Source: Serratia silvae
GTDB taxonomy: Bacteria > Pseudomonadota > Gammaproteobacteria > Enterobacterales > Enterobacteriaceae
Reading direction: 5' to 3'
Length of the DNA stretch: 64,000 bases
Assembly (NCBI RefSeq): GCF_023282985.1
Contig: NZ_JAGQDC010000006.1
Span: forward strand, 152,193 to 216,192
The notes beneath the pieces were generated by a model. The model was not told the origin of the DNA and did no database searches. It saw only the letters and a list, made by a program, of their open reading frames with translations. The translations under genes were made by a program, and so were the position numbers. Positions 57,831 to 64,000 of this stretch are shown here, piece by piece. Within the stretch, counting starts at the first letter, position 1; each line of letters begins with the position of its first letter.

Positions 57831-59825
57831 ATGGCAAGAACCGGATTACGTTTTACGCTGAGTGTTATAGGGCTGCCAGATGATACCTTTGTGGTGGCAG
57901 GCTTTACCTTGCAAGAGCAGTATTCCAGCCTGTTTCAATTAGAACTGGAATTAGCCAGCGCCAACCCCGCCGTGGAGTTTGGCAAGGTGCTGGATAGCGA
58001 CGTCACGCTGACGGTATGGCGCGATGAAGAAGTACAGCGTACCGTCAGCGGTATTGTTGTTTCCATGGAGCAAGGGGATACCGGACGTCACCAGACCCGC
58101 TATAGCCTTTCGGTTCGCCCTGCACTGTGGCGCGCGACTCTGGAACGTAATTCGCGCATTTTTCAGCAGCAGGATTTACCGGCTATTTTAGAAACGCTCC
58201 TGAAAAAGAATGGTATTCAAAACTATACGTTTTCGTTGCGTTATGCCCGCAGCCCACGAGAGTTTTGTGTGCAATATCAGGAAGATGATGTTGCCTTTAT
58301 TCAGCGGATGACGGCAGAAGAGGGGGTGTTTTACTTCTTTGAACATCATGGCAATCAGCATACGTTGGTGTTTTCTGACGACTGCGCAGTGCTTAACGAG
58401 GGGCCAGAATTACCCTATCATCCGCAGAGTGATGATGAGCCCGGCATCCATACGCTGCGGCGCCGTGAAAGCCTACGCCCCTCCGACGTCTTACTCAAAG
58501 ATTACACCTTCAAAAATCCCGACTGGCGCGCCGAATACGACGATTATGGACGCGGCACGCAGCATCAAGCCCGGCGCTACCTGCATTATGATTATCCGGG
58601 GCGCTATAAGAACGGGGTGGGCAAGCAATTTTCCCGCTGGCGGATGGAGGCATTACGCAATGACGCCTACCAGGGGGAAGGGGCATCGAATTGTGCCGGG
58701 TTGGAGCTAGGTACCGACTTTACGTTGACCCAGCATCCCCATGAGGCAATGAATACCCGCTGGCAAATCACTGGCGTTAGCTGTACAGGGCGACAGCCCC
58801 AAGCGTTGGAAGAGGCGACTGGTGAGCGGGGGACGACGCTGGTTAATCAGTTTACCTTTATTCCCCGTGAGCAAACCTGGCGCCCTCTGGTTCTGGATAA
58901 ACCCCGGATTGACGGTGCGCAGATTGCCATTGTCACGGGGCCGCCTGGGGAGGAGATCTATTGTGATGAGCATGGTCGCATCCGGGTGCGTTTCCTGTGG
59001 GATAGGTCAGGTAGAATTGATGACACGAGTTCATGCTGGATACGGGTGTCGCACCCCTGGGCGGGGCAAGGCTGGGGCAGCTTGGCGATCCCGCGCATTG
59101 GCCACGAAGTGATTATCGAGTTTTTAAACGGCGACCCCGATCAACCCGTGGTTATCGGGCGGACTTATCATGCCACTAATACTCCGCAGGGTAAATTGCC
59201 GGGGTCAAAAACCCAGATGTCGATCCGCTCAAAAACCCATAAGGGCGATGGGTTTAATGAACTGCGCTTTGATGATGCTAAGGATAACGAAGAAGTCTTT
59301 GTTCATGCGCAGAAGGATATGAATACCAAAATCCTCAATGATAAAACGGTTGATATAGAACACGATAGTCGCCACCATATAAAGAATGATAGTCATTTAC
59401 GGGTTGATAATGAATACAAGGTATATGCGGGTAACGATTTATCCATTTCAACCAACGCCAAACTGCATATCAAAACTGGCGACGGTATTTTCTGTCAGGC
59501 AAAAAATGAAATTCATATCAAGTCCGATATGAAGTTAGTGATTGACGCAGGTAGTGAAATTACTTTGCAAGCTGCAGGGCATTTTATAAAAATTGATGCA
59601 GGTGGTATTAGTAGTAGCCCTGCATTGAGTCTAGGTTCAGGTAGTCCAGGAAAAGGTAGTGGTTGGGCAGGTAAATATCCTGATGCTCTGCAAAGAAAGG
59701 CAGAGGAAATACCGTTGTCGTCAGTACCCACTGATGTTAAAACGCCTGATGGTGGATTATGTATTACATGCCTAATGGGGGCAACTTTACAAGGTACACC
59801 TTTATTGATTAGGGGAGAGGAATGA
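57831..59825 (+). CDS. vgrG: Type VI secretion spike protein VgrG (TssI)
   Basis: This 664-aa protein forms the trimeric spike tip of the T6SS. It has the gp27-like part (LRFTLSVIGLPDDTFVVAGF onward, about 1-370), the gp5 OB-fold (IYCDEHGRIRVRFLWDRSGR, WAGQGWGSLAIPRIGHEVII), a beta-helical needle (repeats of the form NDSHLRVDNEYKVYAGNDLS) and a short C-terminal tail with LCITCLMGATL. It lacks an extra C-terminal enzyme domain, so it is a carrier, not an evolved VgrG. The ATG at 57831 is preferred; a TTG at 57774 behind GGAG is possible. It overlaps the DUF4123 gene by 4 bp. No other T6SS structural gene is in the window. Confidence 0.95.
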   Translation: MARTGLRFTLSVIGLPDDTFVVAGFTLQEQYSSLFQLELELASANPAVEFGKVLDSDVTLTVWRDEEVQRTVSGIVVSMEQGDTGRHQTRYSLSVRPALWRATLERNSRIFQQQDLPAILETLLKKNGIQNYTFSLRYARSPREFCVQYQEDDVAFIQRMTAEEGVFYFFEHHGNQHTLVFSDDCAVLNEGPELPYHPQSDDEPGIHTLRRRESLRPSDVLLKDYTFKNPDWRAEYDDYGRGTQHQARRYLHYDYPGRYKNGVGKQFSRWRMEALRNDAYQGEGASNCAGLELGTDFTLTQHPHEAMNTRWQITGVSCTGRQPQALEEATGERGTTLVNQFTFIPREQTWRPLVLDKPRIDGAQIAIVTGPPGEEIYCDEHGRIRVRFLWDRSGRIDDTSSCWIRVSHPWAGQGWGSLAIPRIGHEVIIEFLNGDPDQPVVIGRTYHATNTPQGKLPGSKTQMSIRSKTHKGDGFNELRFDDAKDNEEVFVHAQKDMNTKILNDKTVDIEHDSRHHIKNDSHLRVDNEYKVYAGNDLSISTNAKLHIKTGDGIFCQAKNEIHIKSDMKLVIDAGSEITLQAAGHFIKIDAGGISSSPALSLGSGSPGKGSGWAGKYPDALQRKAEEIPLSSVPTDVKTPDGGLCITCLMGATLQGTPLLIRGEE

Positions 59826-60307
59826 CTCCATTTATTCAATCAAAACTGGCAAAATTACAAGCTCAATATCATGATATAAAACTTTACGCAGTGGTGGATG
59901 GTTTGCAATACGAACGTCACTTGGGAGATGAAATTAGTTATCAGGATGGGGTGTCTCCATTATTTCGCCAGCCTGAAGATGCTAAAATTGCCTTTGCAGG
60001 CCCTTGGGTTTTTGAATTATCTAAGTTAAGTAAAGATGTTATCGATGAGCTTATTACTTTGGAAAAAAGCAAACCCTCGTTGTCATGGGTTTTTAGTCAG
60101 TTGGATATGTTTAGTTTGACCAATAATTTAGTGGATCTTCTTAATGTTCAGTTGCCAGGTGAGCGTTTTGCTTTATTTAGATTTTATGATCCAAGGGTGT
60201 TGATACAGCTTAAGGAAATACTGACAAAAGAGCAGTTGGCTCATTTTATGGATAATATTTACGATTGGACCTTCTATCATGATGACCATTATCATTCGGT
60301 TGTATGA
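59822..60307 (+). CDS. DUF4123-domain T6SS effector adaptor
   Basis: This 161-aa protein has the DUF4123 pattern: IKLYAVVDGLQYE at the start, SPLFRQPED, AFAGPWVFEL, and near the end ALFRFYDPRVLIQL. DUF4123 proteins (TEC/Tap chaperones) load effectors onto the tip of the VgrG trimer encoded next door. The start overlaps the vgrG stop as ATGA, so VgrG and adaptor are made in step. It is AT-rich, like the rest of the cargo module. Confidence 0.9.
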   Translation: MTPFIQSKLAKLQAQYHDIKLYAVVDGLQYERHLGDEISYQDGVSPLFRQPEDAKIAFAGPWVFELSKLSKDVIDELITLEKSKPSLSWVFSQLDMFSLTNNLVDLLNVQLPGERFALFRFYDPRVLIQLKEILTKEQLAHFMDNIYDWTFYHDDHYHSVV

Positions 60308-60487
60308 TGAGATAAGTAATACTTATTTTACATGAAGTATTGATAGTTAAAATAGGGATTAGGTTGGGTGAATGTATTGATTTTCTGAATGGTAATAAGA
60401 GTATTGGCGATTTTTCTAAAGTAAATAATATTGAAAATAGACGCTGTAGAGCAGACGTCCATCCAGTGGCCATTGAGGGAGGGATCC

Positions 60488-60754
60488 GTGAGTGCGAAAC
60501 CGGTTATTTTGAACGGCGATACTACCACACATGGTGGAACAGTTATCGTTACTGGTGGTCATTCAACTTGGGAAAATATTAAAATTGCCCATGTTGGTGA
60601 TGATGTTTTTTGCCCTTTATGCAAAGGTATGTTTGAAATTATAGACAGTGGTAGCGCCACTATCATAAATGGAAATAAAATCGCTACAGCAGGTATGATC
60701 ACCTCCTGTGGGGCAATACTTATTCCATCACAGCATCAATTTAATGCGATATAA
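60488..60754 (+). CDS. PAAR-domain spike tip protein
   Basis: This 88-aa product has the PAAR pattern: an ILNGDTTTHGGTVIVTGG start, VGDDVFCPLCKGMFEI and SGSATIINGNKIATAGMITSC with the zinc-binding Cys/His. PAAR proteins cap the VgrG trimer and carry cargo. The GTG start at 60488 is preferred because GAGGGAGG precedes it by 5-7 bases and it trims an unrelated 19-residue lead. The 180 bp before it (60308-60487) hold no convincing gene. Confidence 0.88.
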   Translation: MSAKPVILNGDTTTHGGTVIVTGGHSTWENIKIAHVGDDVFCPLCKGMFEIIDSGSATIINGNKIATAGMITSCGAILIPSQHQFNAI

Positions 60755-60883
60755 AATCAACAAATAAACATAGTTTGTGTGATAAGATTTAGTGAAGACC
60801 AAATTGGTAACTTGAGAAAATAAATCACATCAAGTCTATGAGTCAAATTAGGGCATCATTATAACTACCAAGGAGTTAGGTGC

Positions 60884-61672
60884 ATGGTTATCCAATTCAC
60901 TGATGAACAATTTGAATGCTTCAGGAAATATACTGTTGAAAACTATGTGTTAGAACTTTCCATGAAGATTGATAGTGCTTTTCCATACCTTAAGAAAACG
61001 TTAGGTGATGAGTGTTTTAAACAAGCGATATCCGGGGGGGTTATTAAAGCTGAAAAAATAGGATTCTCAGAACGGGGTCCAGTTCAGTTATATGTTAGTC
61101 TGTTGATTGTATTTGGTTCAGGTTTTGAAACTGATCCACAATATGCCTGGTTCTCCAAGGTTATGGATGAAAATAAATCTTTGCCACAGTTAGAACAAGC
61201 GGATTTTTTATTTGAAAAGGTTAGGTGTTATCTTGATGAAATAGGTGGTGAAAGTGAACGGCATCTTCTAAATTGTGCCAGTAAACTGCTGCATCTTGAT
61301 TTTGAGAAGGTAAATATCCGTCATGAAAATTATATTAATGATATTCATGAGTTACTTATTAAACTCCATCCCCAGAAATACTTAAGCACACCTAAAGATG
61401 ACATTACGATATTAATTCAGCAGGGTATTATAAAAGCCAATAATATTTATGGTTTTGACAATACTAATCATGTTGCATTGATTGTATTGTTTATGTTCTT
61501 TATGGGTCACCAATTCGATCAAGATCCATTTTATCAATGGATTGACCAAAGCAAGTTTTTGCAATACCGGCACAATAGCCAGTTGCTCGCCAATAAGTTT
61601 GAAAGTAGAGCTAAAATTTGGCTACAGGCCGCCCTTCAAAATCATGCTAATCGACTTAATACACAAATTTAA
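60884..61672 (+). CDS. T6SS-cargo-associated protein with duplicated domain
   Basis: This 262-aa soluble protein contains two copies of one pattern: GGVIKAEKIGFSERGPVQLY with FGSGFETDPQYAWF (about residues 51-90), and QGIIKANNIYGFDNTNHVAL with FMGHQFDQDPFYQWI (about 180-220). This pattern (G-I-x-x-A-x-x-Y-G-F ... G-x-x-F-D-x-D-P-x-x-x-W) is familiar from single-domain hypothetical proteins near PAAR/VgrG genes. It ends 8 bp before the probable effector, so an effector-specific chaperone or adaptor role is likely. Function is not established. Confidence 0.75.
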   Translation: MVIQFTDEQFECFRKYTVENYVLELSMKIDSAFPYLKKTLGDECFKQAISGGVIKAEKIGFSERGPVQLYVSLLIVFGSGFETDPQYAWFSKVMDENKSLPQLEQADFLFEKVRCYLDEIGGESERHLLNCASKLLHLDFEKVNIRHENYINDIHELLIKLHPQKYLSTPKDDITILIQQGIIKANNIYGFDNTNHVALIVLFMFFMGHQFDQDPFYQWIDQSKFLQYRHNSQLLANKFESRAKIWLQAALQNHANRLNTQI

Positions 61673-61680
61673 GGACGAGT

Positions 61681-62832
61681 ATGTGTAACGAACTTTTATC
61701 ACCGAGAGATGATGCCGAACCTTCTAAAAATGTAGGTGATTTTGTAGCTTCTTGTGATCTTTATTTAATGGATGTTATCACTAAAAAGTTACTCCCAAAT
61801 AGACACTATCGCATTATTAACCCGATTTCCGGTAAGGCCATACTAGGGACGTCTAGTAGTGATGGTAAAATACAAAAAAAATTCAAGTACGCACATGTTG
61901 AAATATTGCCTGTAAATGATAAAAAATACGAAGATGATGCTATAATTGCTTCAGCGAGTAAGTTAATAAATCAGACGCTTTGGCGGTATATAGAGGTTGG
62001 AGATAACTTGGTCATTAACTCTCCCGGCTCATTGAATACATCAGCCCCATTGCCAATTATGAATGGCGTGAATACGATTTACATGGATTGGTTGCGTGAT
62101 AAAATGGGTGCTGATCCTTGGCCTGAGCATAACAGTGCCACAATGCCTCCATACCAATATAGTATAAATGGCATGAGGAATAATGGAATTAGTATTACTG
62201 AGGCAGATATTAATTCTGTTGAATTTACTGGTTCTCCTAGTGTTCCAAAGAGGGCTGTATTAATTGGTGTTAATGATCTGATGGGGGGCTTCAAGTCTAA
62301 AGGTAAGGGGTATGCCTACCTGAACTCGCTTGAAATGTCCACTTTACCATCCGATATGAATATTTCGAGTTGCTTTATGCACCACATTAATAGTGGGAAT
62401 TTGCCAAGTCATTATTTTTATGTTTTAGGTCATGGTAATACTACTGTATTAGCAGGGTATGATGATTCTGGGTCAGAAGTTAGATATTATAATGATAACA
62501 GGAGCTTAAGAGCATTGCTCATGAAGATGGAAAGTAATGGTTACTCTTCTGATAAAACAGTTATATTTTTAGCTTGCCATTTGGGGAATGGTGTTGGCTC
62601 CTTCGCTGAGAAATTCAGCCAAATAAAAGGCGTGGGGACGGTATATGCTTTTACTGGATTTGGTTGGTTTGGCGGTACTCGCCCATTTTGGTGTGCTGGA
62701 GGATATACTGTCAATTATAAAAAAATTAATGCGGCGGGAACTGAGGTTAACCGTGAGCGTTTAATACCTACAGACAAAGTGAACGGGCATTGGCGTATTT
62801 TTAATACCGCTACTGCGGCAATTAAATCCTAA
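61681..62832 (+). CDS. Probable T6SS effector with caspase-like (clan CD) protease motif
   Basis: This 383-aa protein has no signal peptide. Residues about 25-85 (DLYLMDVITKKLLPNRHYRI and on) look like the small beta-sandwich found in many polymorphic toxins. The C-terminal half carries His251 in HYFYVLGHGN and Cys299 in KTVIFLACHLGNG, followed by SFAEKFSQ and VYAFTGFGWF, the arrangement of clan CD cysteine peptidases (a hydrophobic strand ending HG, a second ending AC). It follows VgrG, DUF4123, PAAR and accessory genes and precedes an exported protein, the layout of a T6SS effector and its immunity gene. Homology to a named family cannot be confirmed by eye. Confidence 0.7.
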   Translation: MCNELLSPRDDAEPSKNVGDFVASCDLYLMDVITKKLLPNRHYRIINPISGKAILGTSSSDGKIQKKFKYAHVEILPVNDKKYEDDAIIASASKLINQTLWRYIEVGDNLVINSPGSLNTSAPLPIMNGVNTIYMDWLRDKMGADPWPEHNSATMPPYQYSINGMRNNGISITEADINSVEFTGSPSVPKRAVLIGVNDLMGGFKSKGKGYAYLNSLEMSTLPSDMNISSCFMHHINSGNLPSHYFYVLGHGNTTVLAGYDDSGSEVRYYNDNRSLRALLMKMESNGYSSDKTVIFLACHLGNGVGSFAEKFSQIKGVGTVYAFTGFGWFGGTRPFWCAGGYTVNYKKINAAGTEVNRERLIPTDKVNGHWRIFNTATAAIKS

Positions 62833-62845
62833 TAGGGATGTTCTC

Positions 62846-63745
62846 ATGATAAAAAAGAACACTTTTATTACTTTACTATTAAGTTGTATTTTAATACCTT
62901 TTTATGGGTATAATGCCAGTCAACCATTTAATAACATAGGAGCGCACATGACAACCAATGACAACGAGTACTGGACTATTGACTATGCTTTAGGCTTGCT
63001 CGATAAAATGGCAAATCGCTCTTATGGTCTAGAGGATCCTGACCTTTTTGAACTATTAGTGGTGCAAAAAGATAAAGGGGATCCCAATGCATTATATGCA
63101 TATGCCTATTTACTAGAGTCTTACAATACAGTTAATGAAAGGGTTGGTTTAACAGTAGAACAAGCCTCAGATAAAGTATTTGAGATTTATTGGAAATTAT
63201 CAGATAAAGACCATCCACAGGCCTGTGATAGAATATTAAATTATAATAATGATACCCTATTGGCTAAAACTAAGCTGATGGAGGCTGAACTCTTTATTAA
63301 GCAGCAACACTGTATTCAGGTAGCCCTAAAAAATCACTTAAACCATTATGATATGTATGCAGATATTCTGATGTTTGGATTTGATAAGGATGACTCTTTC
63401 GATTTATTATTGCAAGATGTAAATAATAAAAGTCACCCTCACTTAACTCAACAGGCTATTGATCTTTATAAACAGTGTGCAACATCAAAAACGCAAGGTT
63501 ATCAGTACTGTACAGCGCGCATGGCTGAAGCCTACGAACAAGGGATTGGTGTTGAAAGAAATAGTGATAAAGCGGCGGCCTGGTCTAAAATATTGACAGA
63601 GATTATGTCGAATGGAAGTTTTAAACCTTTTAAGTATGTCTATGAAATTAACAATAGATTCTCACAAGATCTAATAATTCAACAATCTGAACAGTTTCAG
63701 AAACTTTATCAAGAGTTACAGAAAATACTATTAAAAAAACAATAG
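62846..63745 (+). CDS. Exported Sel1-repeat protein, candidate immunity protein
   Basis: This 299-aa protein has an N-terminal hydrophobic segment (MIKKNTFITLLLSCILIPFY) that reads as a signal peptide or anchor, then a helical body ending in a Sel1-like unit, YCTARMAEAYEQGIGVERNS followed by DKAAAW, near residues 215-240. It starts 13 bp after the effector-like gene and is the last gene of the AT-rich unit; a terminator hairpin follows 43 bp downstream. By position it is the best candidate for a periplasmic immunity protein protecting against the upstream effector. That role is inference. Confidence 0.65.
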   Translation: MIKKNTFITLLLSCILIPFYGYNASQPFNNIGAHMTTNDNEYWTIDYALGLLDKMANRSYGLEDPDLFELLVVQKDKGDPNALYAYAYLLESYNTVNERVGLTVEQASDKVFEIYWKLSDKDHPQACDRILNYNNDTLLAKTKLMEAELFIKQQHCIQVALKNHLNHYDMYADILMFGFDKDDSFDLLLQDVNNKSHPHLTQQAIDLYKQCATSKTQGYQYCTARMAEAYEQGIGVERNSDKAAAWSKILTEIMSNGSFKPFKYVYEINNRFSQDLIIQQSEQFQKLYQELQKILLKKQ

Positions 63746-63788
63746 TACTTGAGACTGCTGACAACCCCTCACAGGGCTTATAACGTAA

Positions 63789-63811
63789 GGGCGCTGCATG
63801 CGCGCCCGTTT
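63789..63811 (+). terminator. Terminator at the end of the T6SS cargo unit
   Basis: GGGCGC-TGCATGC-GCGCCC is followed by GTTTTAT. Confidence 0.8.
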
Positions 63812-63850
63812 TATAATCAATGGATTAGCTAGGGACGAGCAGTTTGACCG

Positions 63851-63920
63851 GGCTTTGTTGAATAAATCGAACTTCTGACTGCAATCAGGATCAGATCACC
63901 ACATTCCTGATCCTGGAGCA
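63851..63920. mobile_element. End fragment of an IS5/IS903-type element
   Basis: GGCTTTGTTGAATAAATC (63851-63868) is the terminal inverted repeat typical of the IS903 group of the IS5 family. No transposase of that family follows before the next element, so only an end is left. The right limit is approximate. Confidence 0.65.
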
Positions 63921-63988
63921 CTTTGATCTTACCCAGCAATAGTGGACACGGCGCTAAGTGAGTAAACTCTTAACCAGAGGTAGCTCAC

Positions 63989-64000
63989 ATGACAAAATCA
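63989..64000 (+). CDS. Start of a transposase gene, probably IS3-family orfA (cut by window end)
   Basis: Only MTKS is visible, after an AGAGG site 9 bases upstream. The leader (AGTGGACACGGCGCTAAGTG at 63941-63960, then TTAACCAGAGG) resembles the left end of IS3-family elements. The frame continues beyond the window, so the family is a recognition-level guess. Confidence 0.45.

Noticed and set aside
60340..60582. Open frame overlapping the start of the PAAR gene
   Set aside because: It is in a different frame from the PAAR domain, lacks a good ribosome site and has no motif; the PAAR frame explains the region.

Overview
The window looks like a chromosome segment of an enterobacterium close to Serratia (Yersiniaceae). 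The backbone from glnE-hldE through ubiK, ribB, zupT, ygiD, ygiC-ygiB, tolC, nudF-yqiB-cpdA-yqiA-parE, ygiN/mdaB, parC-plsC-ftsP, ygiQ, dkgA-yqhD/yqhC, yghB and exbBD follows the enterobacterial order around min 65-68 of E. coli, with near-identical protein lengths. ExbB carries the long secreted N-terminal extension known from Serratia marcescens. No rRNA, tRNA or CRISPR array was seen.

Bases 1-44,000 are mostly conserved housekeeping genes broken by metabolic insertions. A glycerol/dihydroxyacetone module (dhaD-dhaK-dhaL-dhaM with a convergent dhaR) sits between ygiB and tolC, so tolC is uncoupled from ygiBC. A xanthosine module (xapR, xapA, xapB) lies after ftsP, next to a PfkB-type kinase with an unusual catalytic loop. 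An Ahr-like alcohol dehydrogenase sits between dkgA and yqhD. Regulatory elements include an FMN riboswitch with its own strong promoter before ribB, a Fur box before exbB, paired inverted repeats (probable DhaR sites) before dhaD, and several intrinsic terminators. A dispersed palindromic repeat occurs three times (2748-2923, 6691-6815, 40091-40133), and a MITE-like element lies between ubiK and ribB.

Bases 44,000-57,300 are accessory. They hold a shikimate-dehydrogenase-like enzyme, a scar where an IS1 remnant joins two truncated regulators, a ToxR/MarT-like membrane regulator with a FidL-like partner, a LuxR-type regulator with a fresh-looking 12-residue tandem duplication, an EAL-domain fragment, a translationally coupled pair made of an uncharacterised 725-aa exported helical protein and a DUF3142 protein, and a LacI-regulated catabolic cluster (MFS transporter, SDR dehydrogenase, RbsD/FucU mutarotase, DJ-1/PfpI protein).

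Bases 57,800-63,800 form an orphan type VI secretion cargo island: vgrG, a DUF4123 adaptor, a PAAR tip protein, a two-copy-domain accessory protein, a probable effector with a caspase-like (clan CD) His/Cys dyad, and an exported Sel1-repeat protein that may be its immunity factor. The island is AT-rich, and the change in composition begins inside vgrG. The window ends in insertion-sequence debris (an IS5/IS903-like end, then the start of a probable IS3-family element). The effector/immunity pair is the best candidate for an undescribed system.
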